A stretch of 64,000 bases of DNA from Lycium barbarum (Eukaryota; Streptophyta; Magnoliopsida; Solanales; Solanaceae): positions 32,083,637-32,147,636 of the forward strand of contig NC_083339.1 in assembly GCF_019175385.1 (NCBI RefSeq), written 5' to 3'. Below the pieces are notes generated by a model. That model had not been told where the DNA came from. It worked only from the letters and a program-made list of their open reading frames with translations, and did no database searches. Both the position numbers and the translations under genes were made by a program. This document shows positions 12,013-22,370 of this stretch, in pieces. The first letter of the stretch is position 1; each line of letters begins with the position of its first letter.

Positions 12013-13450
12013 ACCCCTCCTTCATTTTATTTCATTTTCATCTCACTCCTTCACATATCAAGAAACCTCTAGAACCTTCTCCATCATTCATCCACAAGAA
12101 ATCAAAGGAAATCTATGATCAACTACACCAAAACCATGAAATCAAGTGTATGAAACCCATTAAAAGTTCATCTACACCAAAAAAACTCAAGAGAAGAAAG
12201 TTAGGGTTTTGGTGCAAGAAGAGAAGTTCCACTCAAAGGTTGTTCATCCACCATCCAAGGTTAGTTTTAGGGTATTTGCATATTGTTTAAGGTGTTGAAA
12301 GTTAAAACACTAAGACTATAGAAGGAGGTAGAAAATGGGTCATGAATGAGTGAATAGTATCATTGTTGAACAATTGTTGGGATGAATTATGAATGTTGGT
12401 ATGCTGCGATTGTAAATACGTTATTAGTGACACTTAGACCGCAGAATAAGTATTGTCTATGAGAAAACGCGATAGTGAGCTATAACTATAATTTTGGAGA
12501 AATTGAAGGAAAATGGTGAATTGTGGTAAATGTAGATGATTGATGATAGTTGTTGCGATATTGTGAATATTGTTATGTACGTTTGGGAGCAAAGGTATGT
12601 GAGGCTAGTCCTTTCTTTCTGTGTCATGAATCACGTAGAATGACTTTCCTTCCTCACAATGAATCTCTTAAATTCCTAAAAATATAAGCCGATATCCCTA
12701 AATAGAAGTTCTAGATGTTCGTGATATGATGTTCCTAAAACGTCAACGATGTCATTATTGCTTACAATCACCTCATATACTATTCCCTTTAAGGTGAGGC
12801 AGGATGTTAATGAGTGCTCCATAAGGAAATCGGGGGATCACGACCTTACGTCACCCCGATAAAGTATAGTTTCCTTGAGTCTTTATACATGCACTATGAT
12901 GAGCATATTATGATGATGATGATATAACACCGCGCCTATATGGCAGGACAGTCACCGCGAAGGCAGGCAGCGTATACACCATGGCCATATGGCATGGGTA
13001 GACACCACTAGTGGGCGGCATGAGCTTATACCCCGGACGTGGGAGGCCTAGACGCAGGCTAATGATTATTACACCGATCCGATATGGACAGACAACTTAT
13101 ATATTTATGCATATATAAATACAGATTTTCCTTATTGATGCTTCCTTTGTTTCATCAACGTAATATTATTGTTTATGCCTCTCATACTCAGTACAATGTT
13201 CGTACTGACGTTCGTTTTTTATGGATGTTGTGTTCATGCCCACAGGTAGACAGGGAGGTGATCTTGCTCCAGACTCGTAGGAGCTGTTGGATAATTTGAG
13301 AGCACTCCATTGTTCCGGAGGTGCTTATGGTTATTCCGTTATGTACATGTATGTTTTGGGCACGACGGGGTCCTGTCCCGTCCGTATGTCTAGTACTCTA
13401 GTAGCGGCTCGTAGATACGCAGTGTGGGTGGTATGGTCTCACGAGGTTGC

Positions 13451-13453
<3 letters not shown>

Positions 13454-13485
<32 letters not shown>
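13454..13485. repeat. TA dinucleotide microsatellite
   Basis: An uninterrupted alternation of T and A over about 32 bases lies near the end of B's LTR. It is prone to length change. Confidence 0.95.
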
Positions 13486-13488
<3 letters not shown>

Positions 13489-13669
13489 TCAATATCCAAA
13501 AGGCTTGTGCATATAAAAGTATTTATGTTTCCGAATGAAAGATGATTTTCTCATAATTTGAGTATAATTTTGATAAAATAACGTTTAATGAGAATGGTAA
13601 GCAGTAAAATGAGGGGTGTTCGGTGGTTAGCCCCGGGTACCCGTCCCGGCCCCTGGTCGGGTCGTGACA

Positions 13670-13900
13670 CCGGCCCTCTAGTGAGGGACTCAGTGAAATC
13701 ATCATATATATACCGTACCCGGCCCTCTAGGGAGGGACTCGGTGAAATCATCATGTATATACCGTACCCGGCCCTCTAGTGAGGGACTCGGTGAAATAAT
13801 CACATATATACCGAACCCAGCCCTCTAATGAGGGACTCGGTGAAATAATCATATATACACCGTACCCGACCCTCTAGTGAGGGACTCGGTAAACAATGCA
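13670..13900. repeat. ~49-bp LTR minisatellite of C (about 4.7 copies)
   Basis: Each unit carries CCGGCCCTCTAGTGAGGG, ACTCGGTGAAATCATCATAT and a TATATACCGTACC link. CCCTCTAGTGAGGG is itself an inverted repeat. The matching block in the other LTR (20511-20790) has about one more copy. Confidence 0.9.
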
Positions 13901-15014
13901 ATGAAACTGTGCACAAATACGTACCCTGCTCGGGACTCGGTGAATGATATATTAACGTTATGAACGAGTAGAATATCATGAGAAATCATATGCAAGCTAA
14001 ATCATCATCTGAGACTCAATAGAATAATTAGAATAAACCAACACTGGAGAATCAAAGACAATTATCATGTCAAGTACTACTGAGAATTAGAGTTCATTGG
14101 AGTCATGTATGTTCGTCATTCGCTCACTTTACGTAGTTCATGCCAAATAGAAAGAAGGGGTAACTTTACATACACCTTGGAGCCTTTAGAGGTAGAGTCA
14201 TCATCAATGAGTAGAATTGAGAACATCTAGAGGTAGCTCCACATTTTCATATTCGCCTTGAAATCATAAACACAAAATCATCATTATCGTTGTCACCATC
14301 ATAAAATCATTCTTATCCTAGACATCATGAGAAGCTTTAAGAACCATGGACTTTTGGCTTTTGAAGACAAGAAGGTTACGGAAACATTTATGAAATCATA
14401 CCATAAGAATCATGACTTTGAAAGAAAAGGACGAGCCTTAGCATACTTGTTTAGCCTCCAATTATCTACACTTATTAATCCGAGCTCGCAGGTCTACATT
14501 TAAGAGGATTCACACAATCTTTAGACTCATCGTAGTATATTTGCGCTAAGCTCTCAAGTCAAACTATTTTATATCCTGCTGAAAATCGGGCAGCATTTTC
14601 CCTGTTTATATGCCTACCCCGGAATCTCAATTCAGCAACCAAGAACAATATCAACATCGATAACATCATTTCCAACACCAACATGTACCATAAAACAGCC
14701 CACACGTTGTTTTCCAACTTCCATAACTAACCAACTAACTACACAATTATTTAACGACTATATTTCCGTAATTAAGTCTTAATAATACCAAAAGATAGAG
14801 ATTCATACCTTCTTTCTTTTTAAGACTGCAATATCCTCAGTATCCACGCTAAAATCCACCGCAAAACAACACTAGAATCACAACCATGTGTTGCCCGGAC
14901 CTAAACCACTACTCCGCTACTTGAAAATTGCTCATTTTTTATTCCCTCACTCTCTCTATTCTAATTTCTGGATTTTTCTGGGAAAATCTGGTGTAAAAAG
15001 GGGGTTATTACCCC

Positions 15015-15022
15015 TTTTTATA
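15015..15022 (-). promoter_or_regulatory. Candidate TATA box in C 3' LTR
   Basis: On the minus strand the sequence is CCTATAAAAAGGGG, flanked by short GC-rich runs. The same box is kept in the other LTR at 21895-21902, which supports it. Confidence 0.5.
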
Positions 15023-15457
15023 GGGGTCAAATTCGGGTCGGGTTCACTGTAGCACGCGTTTCTGCTCTGTCAGCCGAACTTGTAACGTCAATAATTCTCT
15101 CCTCCAAAGTCCAATCGATGAGCGGATTGTTGTGTTGGAAACTAGACTCGACAAACTTCATTTTAGGATTTTGTTTCACCTTAAAACACTTCATATGCTA
15201 AGAGATATTCACCCACCAAGTCGGACCAAAATTTTCACACAACACATCACCCATCCTTTCTCCAAAGTCGTACTACTCCATTTCCTCCACTCATTTCCTT
15301 ATAAAACCTTCCGGTATACCTTATATACATCCTTCACTAATTAAATATATTTAATAAGGCTTGCTCCTTATATTCCAAAGTGGTTTTACTTAACTCTATC
15401 TCAACGTACTTATGTTTCAAAATTGATAAGTGCTCTTCGAAGATACGGGGTGTAACA

Positions 15458-15493
15458 TACTTCCCCCCTTAAAAACATTCGTCCTCGAATGTT
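15458..15493 (-). other. Polypurine tract and palindrome of element C
   Basis: On the minus strand the palindrome AACATTCG-AGGA-CGAATGTT (15493-15474) precedes the purine run AAGGGGGGAAGTA and the LTR start TGTTACACC. Confidence 0.85.
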
Positions 15494-18400
15494 GTAGTGA
15501 GCCAATCCTCAAGATCCTCATTGAATTTTTGTTCTATTACCATATACTTATACTATAATTTGTTCAGTTTCGTCCTGCTCTTTCTTAGCTCCTTATCAAA
15601 TTCATTTGTGAGTCGTACAATCTTGAATCTTCATATATACAAGTTAGCTAGTATTCCATTCTCATTCTGTCTTCCTTCCTGTGGTTTAACTGGCCACGCC
15701 ACGGTTACTCACCGTTCTGTGAGCGTCCTTCCTCTTCGTTCCTCATTTCTTTATTAACGGATAACTCCCTTGCTCGAATACAACACTTTCTTCTTTCTCT
15801 TGTTGACCCTTCCGATGCTATCTTGGCTATCCCTACTTGTACTTGTTGAGCTTAGATACGTGCTAGATTATCCCCTCGTAATTCATCAGCCAAGCTTTCC
15901 GATTCATCATGGATTTTCTTATACTAATGTCCCGTTGCTTGTTCAACGTTACTCTGCTACTGACAAATTCTTACTCTTAACGGTTACGTTTCTTCAACCA
16001 TCCGTCTTAATTCTTTTCCATGATAGGTTATAACCATTTCCTCAATATGATTTCTTCAATACGTAAATTCCTAATGTTCCATCACCATCTCTATTATTCC
16101 TCGTAGCAGGATTATATATTGCGATGAACCAATAATCATAGTTCGAACTGGTCTATAGCTCACAATATCTTTGAGTTCTTGTCAAACTCTCCCTTTAATT
16201 CCTTTGCCTCAAATCTTCCAATATAACTTATAATTATAAGGTTAGGGAAATTCTCACTTTACCACAACTTCTTTCCAACATCGGTATCGTATACTTACCC
16301 TTGACTTCCTTATTCTAGTGACCACTTAGTTAGCTTTCATTCTTTGTTGGCTTTCCTGTGTGTCCATTCCCATATGTGGTGCATAACCTTACGCTGATGG
16401 TTCATATAATTCTATAATACATACCTTTATGCTCAGTATGGTTAGTGACCCGTGATATACTTTCTAATTTTTATTGATGCTACTGCCTTTCTATCTACAC
16501 CCACATCGTTCTTCCTCTCTTTAGAGATCACCACACCACTTTACTCCCTTTGTTAGGATTCTTACATTTTTCCTTTAATAGCAAGATTTTCTCCCGTTGT
16601 ACCCAAAGTGTCCTTTGTACTCATCATCCATTTCATCATTCTCTTTGTAGTTAGCTTGCAGAGCTTTCTTACTCTCTCTATTACTCTTTAGGATACGTTG
16701 CTGCCTATTTAGGTGCAGCACAAATTTCCCTAGTCTAGAAATATCATATCTCACGTCTGCATGAAGTATTCTCTTGATCACTTTTAATTCCTTTTCATAC
16801 CTGCTTTGTGGTATGCTTATCTTTAATTCGTTCCTGCTCCCTCTTAATGCATTCTTGGTATGCCACTACGTCCCGCATTTTGGCCTCCTTAAGCTAACCT
16901 CTTTCTTTTCTTGGACTTTTGACAATGCCATACCTCGTTTCAGGACTAGATCTGCCCTTCCCCCCTTTTTTGGGGTGTTCTTATACACTAGTAACTCCTG
17001 AGTATCAGTAGTCATCGGCCTACCCTAACGATCCTTCGACTCTTTTGGTCTCTTATAATACCAGAATTCTCTCATCGTATAGCTTGACTTATTTTCCTTT
17101 CTGCTAATCGAGGTTTTTTCATTTGAACGAAGCGCTTATGCATTACAGATCCATTCTCACTGCCTTCTTTGAGGCCTTTTTACTTCTACCTTTTATGACT
17201 GAACTTTTCCTGAATCAACGGGTTAATGGGAACATTGGAATCCAACAAAACATTTTACGAAACGTTTGGTCACACTTTGCTCTTTTTATCCCTCGTCTTC
17301 CTCCACAACTATTATAACTGAAATTCTTCTTACTTTGCGTTTCCGGTTTCACTCTACGTCTACAATATATCATTGAGGGTTAATATGCTACACTCTTCCC
17401 CGTCCACTATCAATCATTTTATTCTCTTGGCTCACTTATCCGAAATTTTCCTTGACTAATTATTTGCGTCCCACCTATGCGTCGTAGTTCTTCCAGTGTT
17501 CTCCCACTTCTTGTTCGTGTCATGAATTCCTTGCAAATATACCCTCTTGTTTCTTCCCCTTCCTGTCGCCAAGGCTAGTCCATAGTCATGAATATTTCCC
17601 ATACATCCTTCTATTTCATTTATAATTAATCCTCGGTATTCCTTATCCTCATCCCATGTCATTGATGTACTACCTCCCGGTTAGCTTTGTTAGTTCATTA
17701 ACCTCTCGCTTGTCCTTGGTGATTGCTCAATTTTTCTTTTCTTTCTTTCTTCTTCTTTTGACCAGCCCGTTAGTGTACCTTTCCGGCTTTCATCCTCAAA
17801 CCTTCTTTGAGTTCCTTCCTCCCCGAGCGCCCTTCTCCACTTGTTATCTTATAGTATCGACCCTAACGTTCGTAAAATATTCCTTTAAACGTGCAAATCC
17901 GTTCTATTCTTAAATCATCTTTTAGGAAAGCTTCTCCGTTTCCGAGGCAACCATGTCAGTATGACTACACATTTATCCCTTTAGACACCTCTCGAGAGCT
18001 GGAAATCTCTTAGTATCGTTGCAACGCCTGATGATTCTCTGTCTTACTTCACATCCCTATTTGTGATTACTATCCTTTAGTCCCACTTTTCGAAGTCTGT
18101 TTTCTGACCCCACACATTCATCTTTTGTTTCACACTACCATACTTTATCCCTTTCGCATGCCTACCTTCGAATTTTATCCAAATAGTCCCTTGCCTTACC
18201 CATCGTCCCTCTTGGAAGCTTCACTTACCCTCGTTTCTTACACTTTTTTTTTTCTCAAGGCATTCTAATCTCTTTACTTTCTATATATTCACTTTCTTCC
18301 TTTCCCTGATATTGTTGCATTAGGATTTTCCAACTCTTGCCTATGGTGACAATATCCTCTACTTACCTTGTAACATCTATCACTTGAACTTCACTTCAGT

Positions 18401-18559
18401 ATATCGCAACGTCGGTTGCTGGGACACATATACCGGTTGGAGCAGCCACATATGGGATGTCAGACACATACATACATATATATATGTTTACTAACGCCTC
18501 GCTTACAAAGTACTTCCCAATACTATTCGAACTCATCCTAATTCTAGAGTTGTGATGCA
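15494..18559 (-). other. Noncoding interior of element C, 3' part
   Basis: About 3 kb with no recognisable retroviral domain. The minus (sense) strand is purine-rich, as in element A, so the plus strand is pyrimidine-rich and shows chance ORFs such as 15497-15757 and 17656-17913, rich in Phe, Ser and Leu. I see no repeat or RNA gene in it. Confidence 0.65.
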
Positions 18560-18881
18560 CTTTTTTTTTCTTTTCTCTTTGCCGGTCTAGTCCGCGTCAT
18601 CCTTCGCGACCTTTTATGGTTTCTAACCACTCCGCATACTCCAATTTCCCTTAGGCTACTCTAGCTTCTCATCTGTCTCTTATGTCTGAATTTGTAGGAC
18701 TCTTAATATACTTCCCAGCACTTTTTTTTTCTTTTCTCTTTGCCGGTCTAGTCCGCCTCATCCTTCGCGACCTTTTATGGTTTCTAACCACTCCGCATAA
18801 TCCAATTTCCCTTAGGCTACTCTAGCTTCTCATCTGTCTCTTATGTCTGAATTTGTAGGACTCTTAATATACTTTCCAGGG
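18560..18881. repeat. 161-bp direct tandem duplication in C
   Basis: 18560-18720 and 18721-18881 match with few changes. Each starts with C followed by nine Ts and ends near TTAATATACTT. The right copy runs on into the 5S-like segment, and the left copy stops inside its 3' edge (CTTCCCAG then CA), so one breakpoint fell within the 5S-like sequence. Confidence 0.85.
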
Positions 18882-18970
18882 GGTCACCCATCCTAGTATT
18901 TCTCTCACCCCAGCACGCTTAACCTTGGAGTGCTAATGGGATCCGGTGCGTTAATGCTGGTATAATCGCA
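18871..18970 (-). pseudogene. 5S-rRNA-like segment inside element C
   Basis: Read on the minus strand, about 100 bases follow plant 5S rRNA from near its 5' end: TGCGATTATACCAGCATTAA, CACCGGATCCCATTAG, GGTTAAGCGTGCT (box A region), then the normal 18-base spacing and GGATGGGTGACCCCCTGG (box C region). The last ~15-20 bases of 5S are missing. Several substitutions and the lost 3' end make a functional rRNA unlikely. It lies in sense orientation in the element's interior, and a related copy sits at the matching place in F. Confidence 0.85.
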
Positions 18971-19260
18971 TACACCTTACTGCGTGACCTTCCTCACATA
19001 ACCTAAAGCAAGTTGAAGTTTTAACAGATTCCAAAACATTCTCGTATTGCATTTCCCTCCGAATTAGAAAGGATCTCTTACTCGTTCGACTAAGCAAATG
19101 CTATTTTGGCCTTTGAAATCCTCAATAATCACCTTTAATCTGCATGTATGACTACTTTTCATCCTAGCTTTCAAGATTCCCAATGGTGGCGAAGGCATCT
19201 TGATCGCAGTTACTTCCAAATACTTAAGTCACTGATCCCCTTTAGGATTTTCGCTCATCA

Positions 19261-19747
19261 CTATTCAGTATTACCCTGAAGTAAATACAAACGCACACAC
19301 GAAGTTCCAATAAGAACACGTATACCTGTCGCTGATCGGTTCTTAGCCTGATCTGGTAGGCTATAGAGTGAAGTGTGCTCTTCATCCTTGTCTTCCCACC
19401 GTCTACTAGTCTGGCCTAACATAATGCTGAAACGTAAGGAAAATCTAGATGTGCCAACTTTGTACTTCCTCAATTACGTCTTCATCCACAGGAGTCTCGT
19501 GACCTTTAAACGGGTCTTTGTCATATGATTTCTCAGTCGGGTTTCCTCCTACTAGAGCCACATCCTCTGATGGTTCCGCCTCAATGGAATAACTGATGCT
19601 CTTTCTTATACCTCTTGACATCCTCGATCCTGAGTCGACGGGCGATACGGGTCTCATGTCCCCATTCGAAGCCTCACTTACGCTCCCATTAATTGAAGTT
19701 GTCCTCTTCTCCAATACAATCCTGCAATTTAACAAAAATCGTACCAA
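19261..19747 (-). pseudogene. Broken acidic ORF of element C (homologue of F's ORF)
   Basis: Two overlapping frames (19747-19445, then 19473-19261) encode segments that match F's small ORF. SYSIEAEPSEDVA pairs with GYSIETDPLEDPA, PTEKSYDKDPFKG pairs with PTEDSYDTDPSED, and DEEHTS followed by PDQA is shared near the C-terminus. A frameshift separates the two halves and there is no clean start codon at the place F uses. The product would be small, acidic and hydrophilic, with no zinc knuckle, no transmembrane segment and no family I recognise. Its place just after the leader is that of gag in E and D. Confidence 0.7.
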
Positions 19748-19892
19748 GAACGAGCTTTCCTATCATCGGCTCTACTGCACGATCTATGATCAGAAAGAAA
19801 GATGACATCCTAAATGTCCTGTAGCTTCCTGTTTATAGATGTGGTGCACGGTCTGTAGACACTCCGAGGATGAACTGCTCTGATACCACTTT
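19748..19892 (-). other. Leader and primer binding site of element C
   Basis: The primer site TGGTATCAGAGC reads on the minus strand at 19888-19877, four bases from the LTR end. The leader that follows resembles those of A, D, E and F and includes the motif AGATCGTGCAGTAGAGC. Confidence 0.85.
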
Positions 19893-20510
19893 TGTCACGA
19901 CCCAAACCAATGGGCCATGACTAGTGCCCGAGCTGGGCACCCGTATACGACCCGCTAGATATAATCAGACTGAAACTGAAAACAATATGGCACTCTATAA
20001 AAGCATGTTGTGAACTCATCATATCATACATCAGAAAGAACATGTCTGCTGAGAAGTCACAGTTATCCAAAACATAACAAATATGCAAGCCGACAAGGCT
20101 GCCGCTATACACGGGGACGTCCAAGATGAACTACATCGATATAGCTGACCAAACCGTATATACACAACCCACATATGTCTACAGACCTCTAAGAGTGTAA
20201 CAAAGTCTACGTCAAAAGGGTCTGTACCAAAATAACTCAAGCTCTGGAACAATGGAGTTCTCCAAGCAGCTAGGAAGAAGTCCTAAGCCAGAGCATCACC
20301 AAAAATGACTGTTTGTACCTGCGAGCATGAAACGCAGCCCCCGAAGAAAGGGGGTCAGTACGGAAAATGTATTGAGTATGTAAAGCATGAAGTACAATAA
20401 TGAAGATCATGTCTGAGTAGAAGATAACAGGAGACAAGTATGATAATCAAGGATACCAATGCATCTGTGCCTTATGATATGAGAATCATGCATATATATA
20501 ATATACCGTA

Positions 20511-20790
20511 CCCGGCCCACTAGTGAGGGACTCGGTGAAATCATCATATATATACCGTATCCGGCCCTCTAGTGAGGGACTCGGTGAAATCATCATATAT
20601 ATACCGTAATCAGCCCTCTAGTGAGGGACTCGGTGAAATCATCACATATATACCATACCCAGCCCTCTAGTGAGGGACTCGGTGAAATAATCATATATAT
20701 ACCGCACCCGGCCCTCTATGTGAGGGATTCGGTGAAATAATCATATATATACCGTACCCGGCCCTCTAGTGAGGGACTCGGTGACCAATG
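20511..20790. repeat. ~49-bp LTR minisatellite of C (about 5.7 copies)
   Basis: Same unit as at 13670-13900. Units differ by a few bases, including one with an extra T in the CTCTAGTGAG core. Confidence 0.9.
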
Positions 20791-21894
20791 CAATAAAACT
20801 GTGCACGAATACGTACCCGGCCCGGGACTCGGTGAATGATATATTAACGTTATGCACGAGTAGAATATCATGAGAAACCATATGCAAGCTAAATCATCAT
20901 CTAAGACTCAATAGAATAATTAGAATAAACCAACACTAGAGAATCAAAGACAATTATCATGTCAAGTACCACTGAGAATTAGAGTTCATTGGAGTCATGT
21001 ATGCTCGTCGTTCGCTCACTTTACGTATTTCATGCCAAAAAAAGGGAGGGGTAACTTTACATACACCTTGGAGCCTTTGGAGGTAGAGTCATCATCAAAG
21101 AGTAGAATTGAGAACATCTAGAGGTAGCTCCACATTTTCATATTCGCTTTGAAATCATAAACACAAAATCATCATTATCGTTGTCACCATCATAAAACCA
21201 TTCTTATCCTAGACATCATGAGAAGCTTTAAGAACCATTGACTTTTGGCTTTTGAAGACAAGAAGGTTACGGAAACATTTATAAAATCATACCATAGGAA
21301 TCATGCCTTTGAAAGAAAGGGATGAGCCTTAACATACCTGTTTAGCCTCCAATTATCTACACTTATTCATCCGAGCTCGCAAGTCTACATTTAAGAGGAT
21401 TCACACAATCGTTAGACCCATCGTAGTATATTTGTGCTAAGCTCTCAAGTCAAACTATTTTATATCCTGCTGAAAATCGGGCAACATTTCCCCTGTTTAT
21501 ATGCCTAGCCCGGAATCTCAATTCAGCAACTAACAACAATACCAACATCAATAACTTCATTTCCAACACCAACATGTACCATAAAATAGCCCACACGCTG
21601 TTTTCCAACTTCCATAGCTAACCAACTTACTACACAATTATTTAACGACTTTATCTCTGTAATTAATTCTTAAATAATACCAAAAGGTAAAGATTCATAC
21701 CTTCTTTCTTGTTAAGAACGCAATATCCTCAGGATCCACGCTAAAATCCACCGTAAAACAACACTAGAATCACACCGGACCTAAACCACTACTCCGCTAC
21801 TTGAAAATTGCTCATTTTTTATTCCCTCACTCTCTCTCTTCTAATTTCTGGATTTTTCTGGGCAAATCTGGTGTAACAAGGGGGTTATTACCCC

Positions 21895-21902
21895 TTTTTA
21901 TA
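21895..21902 (-). promoter_or_regulatory. Candidate TATA box in C 5' LTR
   Basis: TATAAAAA on the minus strand, matching the copy at 15015-15022. It would drive the genomic transcript of C. Confidence 0.5.
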
Positions 21903-22370
21903 GGGGTCAAATACGGGTCAAATCTGGTGTAACAAGGGGGTTATTACCCCTGCAGCAGTACTGTAGCACGCGTTTCTGCTCTGTCAGCCGAACTTGTAAT
22001 GTCCATAATTCTCTACTCCGAAGTCGTATCGATGAGGGTTTATTGCGTTGGAAACTAGACTCGATGAAATTCATTTTAGGCTTTTGTTTCACCTTAAAAC
22101 ACTTCTTATGCGAAGAGATATTCGTCCACCAAGTTGGACCAAAATTTTCACACAAGACATTACCCCTCCTTTCTCCAAAGTCGTACTACTCCATTTCCTC
22201 CACTCATTTTCTTATAAAATCTTCCGGTATACCTTATATACATCCTTCACTCATTAAATATACTTAATAATGCTTTCTCCTTATATTCCAAAGTGGTTTT
22301 ACTTAACCCTAACTCAACGTACTTATGTTTCAAATTTGATAAGTGCTCTTCGAAGATACGGGGTGTAAAA

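Larger units (their letters stand above)
8806..13669 (+). mobile_element. Element B: 5'-truncated Tekay-like chromovirus (pol plus 3' LTR)
   Basis: Only the part of B to the right of A's insertion is in the window: most of pol, the polypurine tract and the 3' LTR. The missing gag and 5' LTR should lie left of base 1. At 13670 the sequence changes abruptly to the middle of C's 3' LTR on the other strand, so B was probably inserted there. The predicted right target duplication is CCGGC (13670-13674). Confidence 0.8.
11574..13669 (+). repeat. 3' LTR of element B (2096 bp)
   Basis: It starts TGATATACCTCG and ends GGGTCGTGACA. Its second half is closely related, in the opposite orientation, to D's LTR at 63258-64000 (shared blocks around the bracketed-repeat region near 12930-13060 and around CATGCCCACAGGTAGACAGG near 13235), so B and D are the same family. 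It holds a TATA-like box and a long TA run. No gene is seen in it. Confidence 0.85.
13670..15457 (-). repeat. 3' LTR of element C, lacking its last ~620 bp
   Basis: It is homologous to 20512-22370. It begins (minus strand) TGTTACACCCCG at 15457 and is cut at 13670 inside a tandem-repeat block where element B ends. The missing portion is expected left of base 1 if B inserted cleanly. No gene seen. Confidence 0.85.
13670..22370 (-). mobile_element. Element C: non-autonomous gypsy element carrying an acidic ORF and a 5S-like segment
   Basis: On the minus strand the order is 5' LTR (22370 to 19893), primer site, leader, acidic ORF remnant, 5S-like segment, long noncoding interior, palindrome and polypurine tract, then a 3' LTR cut short at 13670 by B. 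No RT, integrase or gag is recognisable. It sits in D's RNase H gene, just after the residues GLGCV, with predicted target duplication AACAC (plus strand 22371-22375). The other copy is out of the window because B and A intervene. Confidence 0.8.
19893..22370 (-). repeat. 5' LTR of element C (2478 bp)
   Basis: The complete LTR ends (minus) GGGTCGTGACA at 19893. Its outer end at 22370 reads TTTTACACCCCG instead of the TGTTACACCCCG seen in the other LTR, so the terminal TG has been mutated. It holds the 49-bp minisatellite (20511-20790) and a ~45-bp local duplication around 21880-21950 that the 3' LTR lacks. Confidence 0.9.

Noticed and set aside
13670..13900. Possible CRISPR array (regular repeats)
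   Set aside because: Units are contiguous tandem repeats of ~49 bp without unique spacers, in plant LTR DNA.
15497..17913. Plus-strand ORFs rich in Phe, Leu and Ser inside element C
   Set aside because: Same compositional artefact, antisense to C; no motif, no start context and no counterpart elsewhere.
18871..18970. Functional 5S rRNA gene
   Set aside because: The 3' end is missing, substitutions are present, and it is a single copy inside a retroelement; genuine 5S genes are in tandem arrays.
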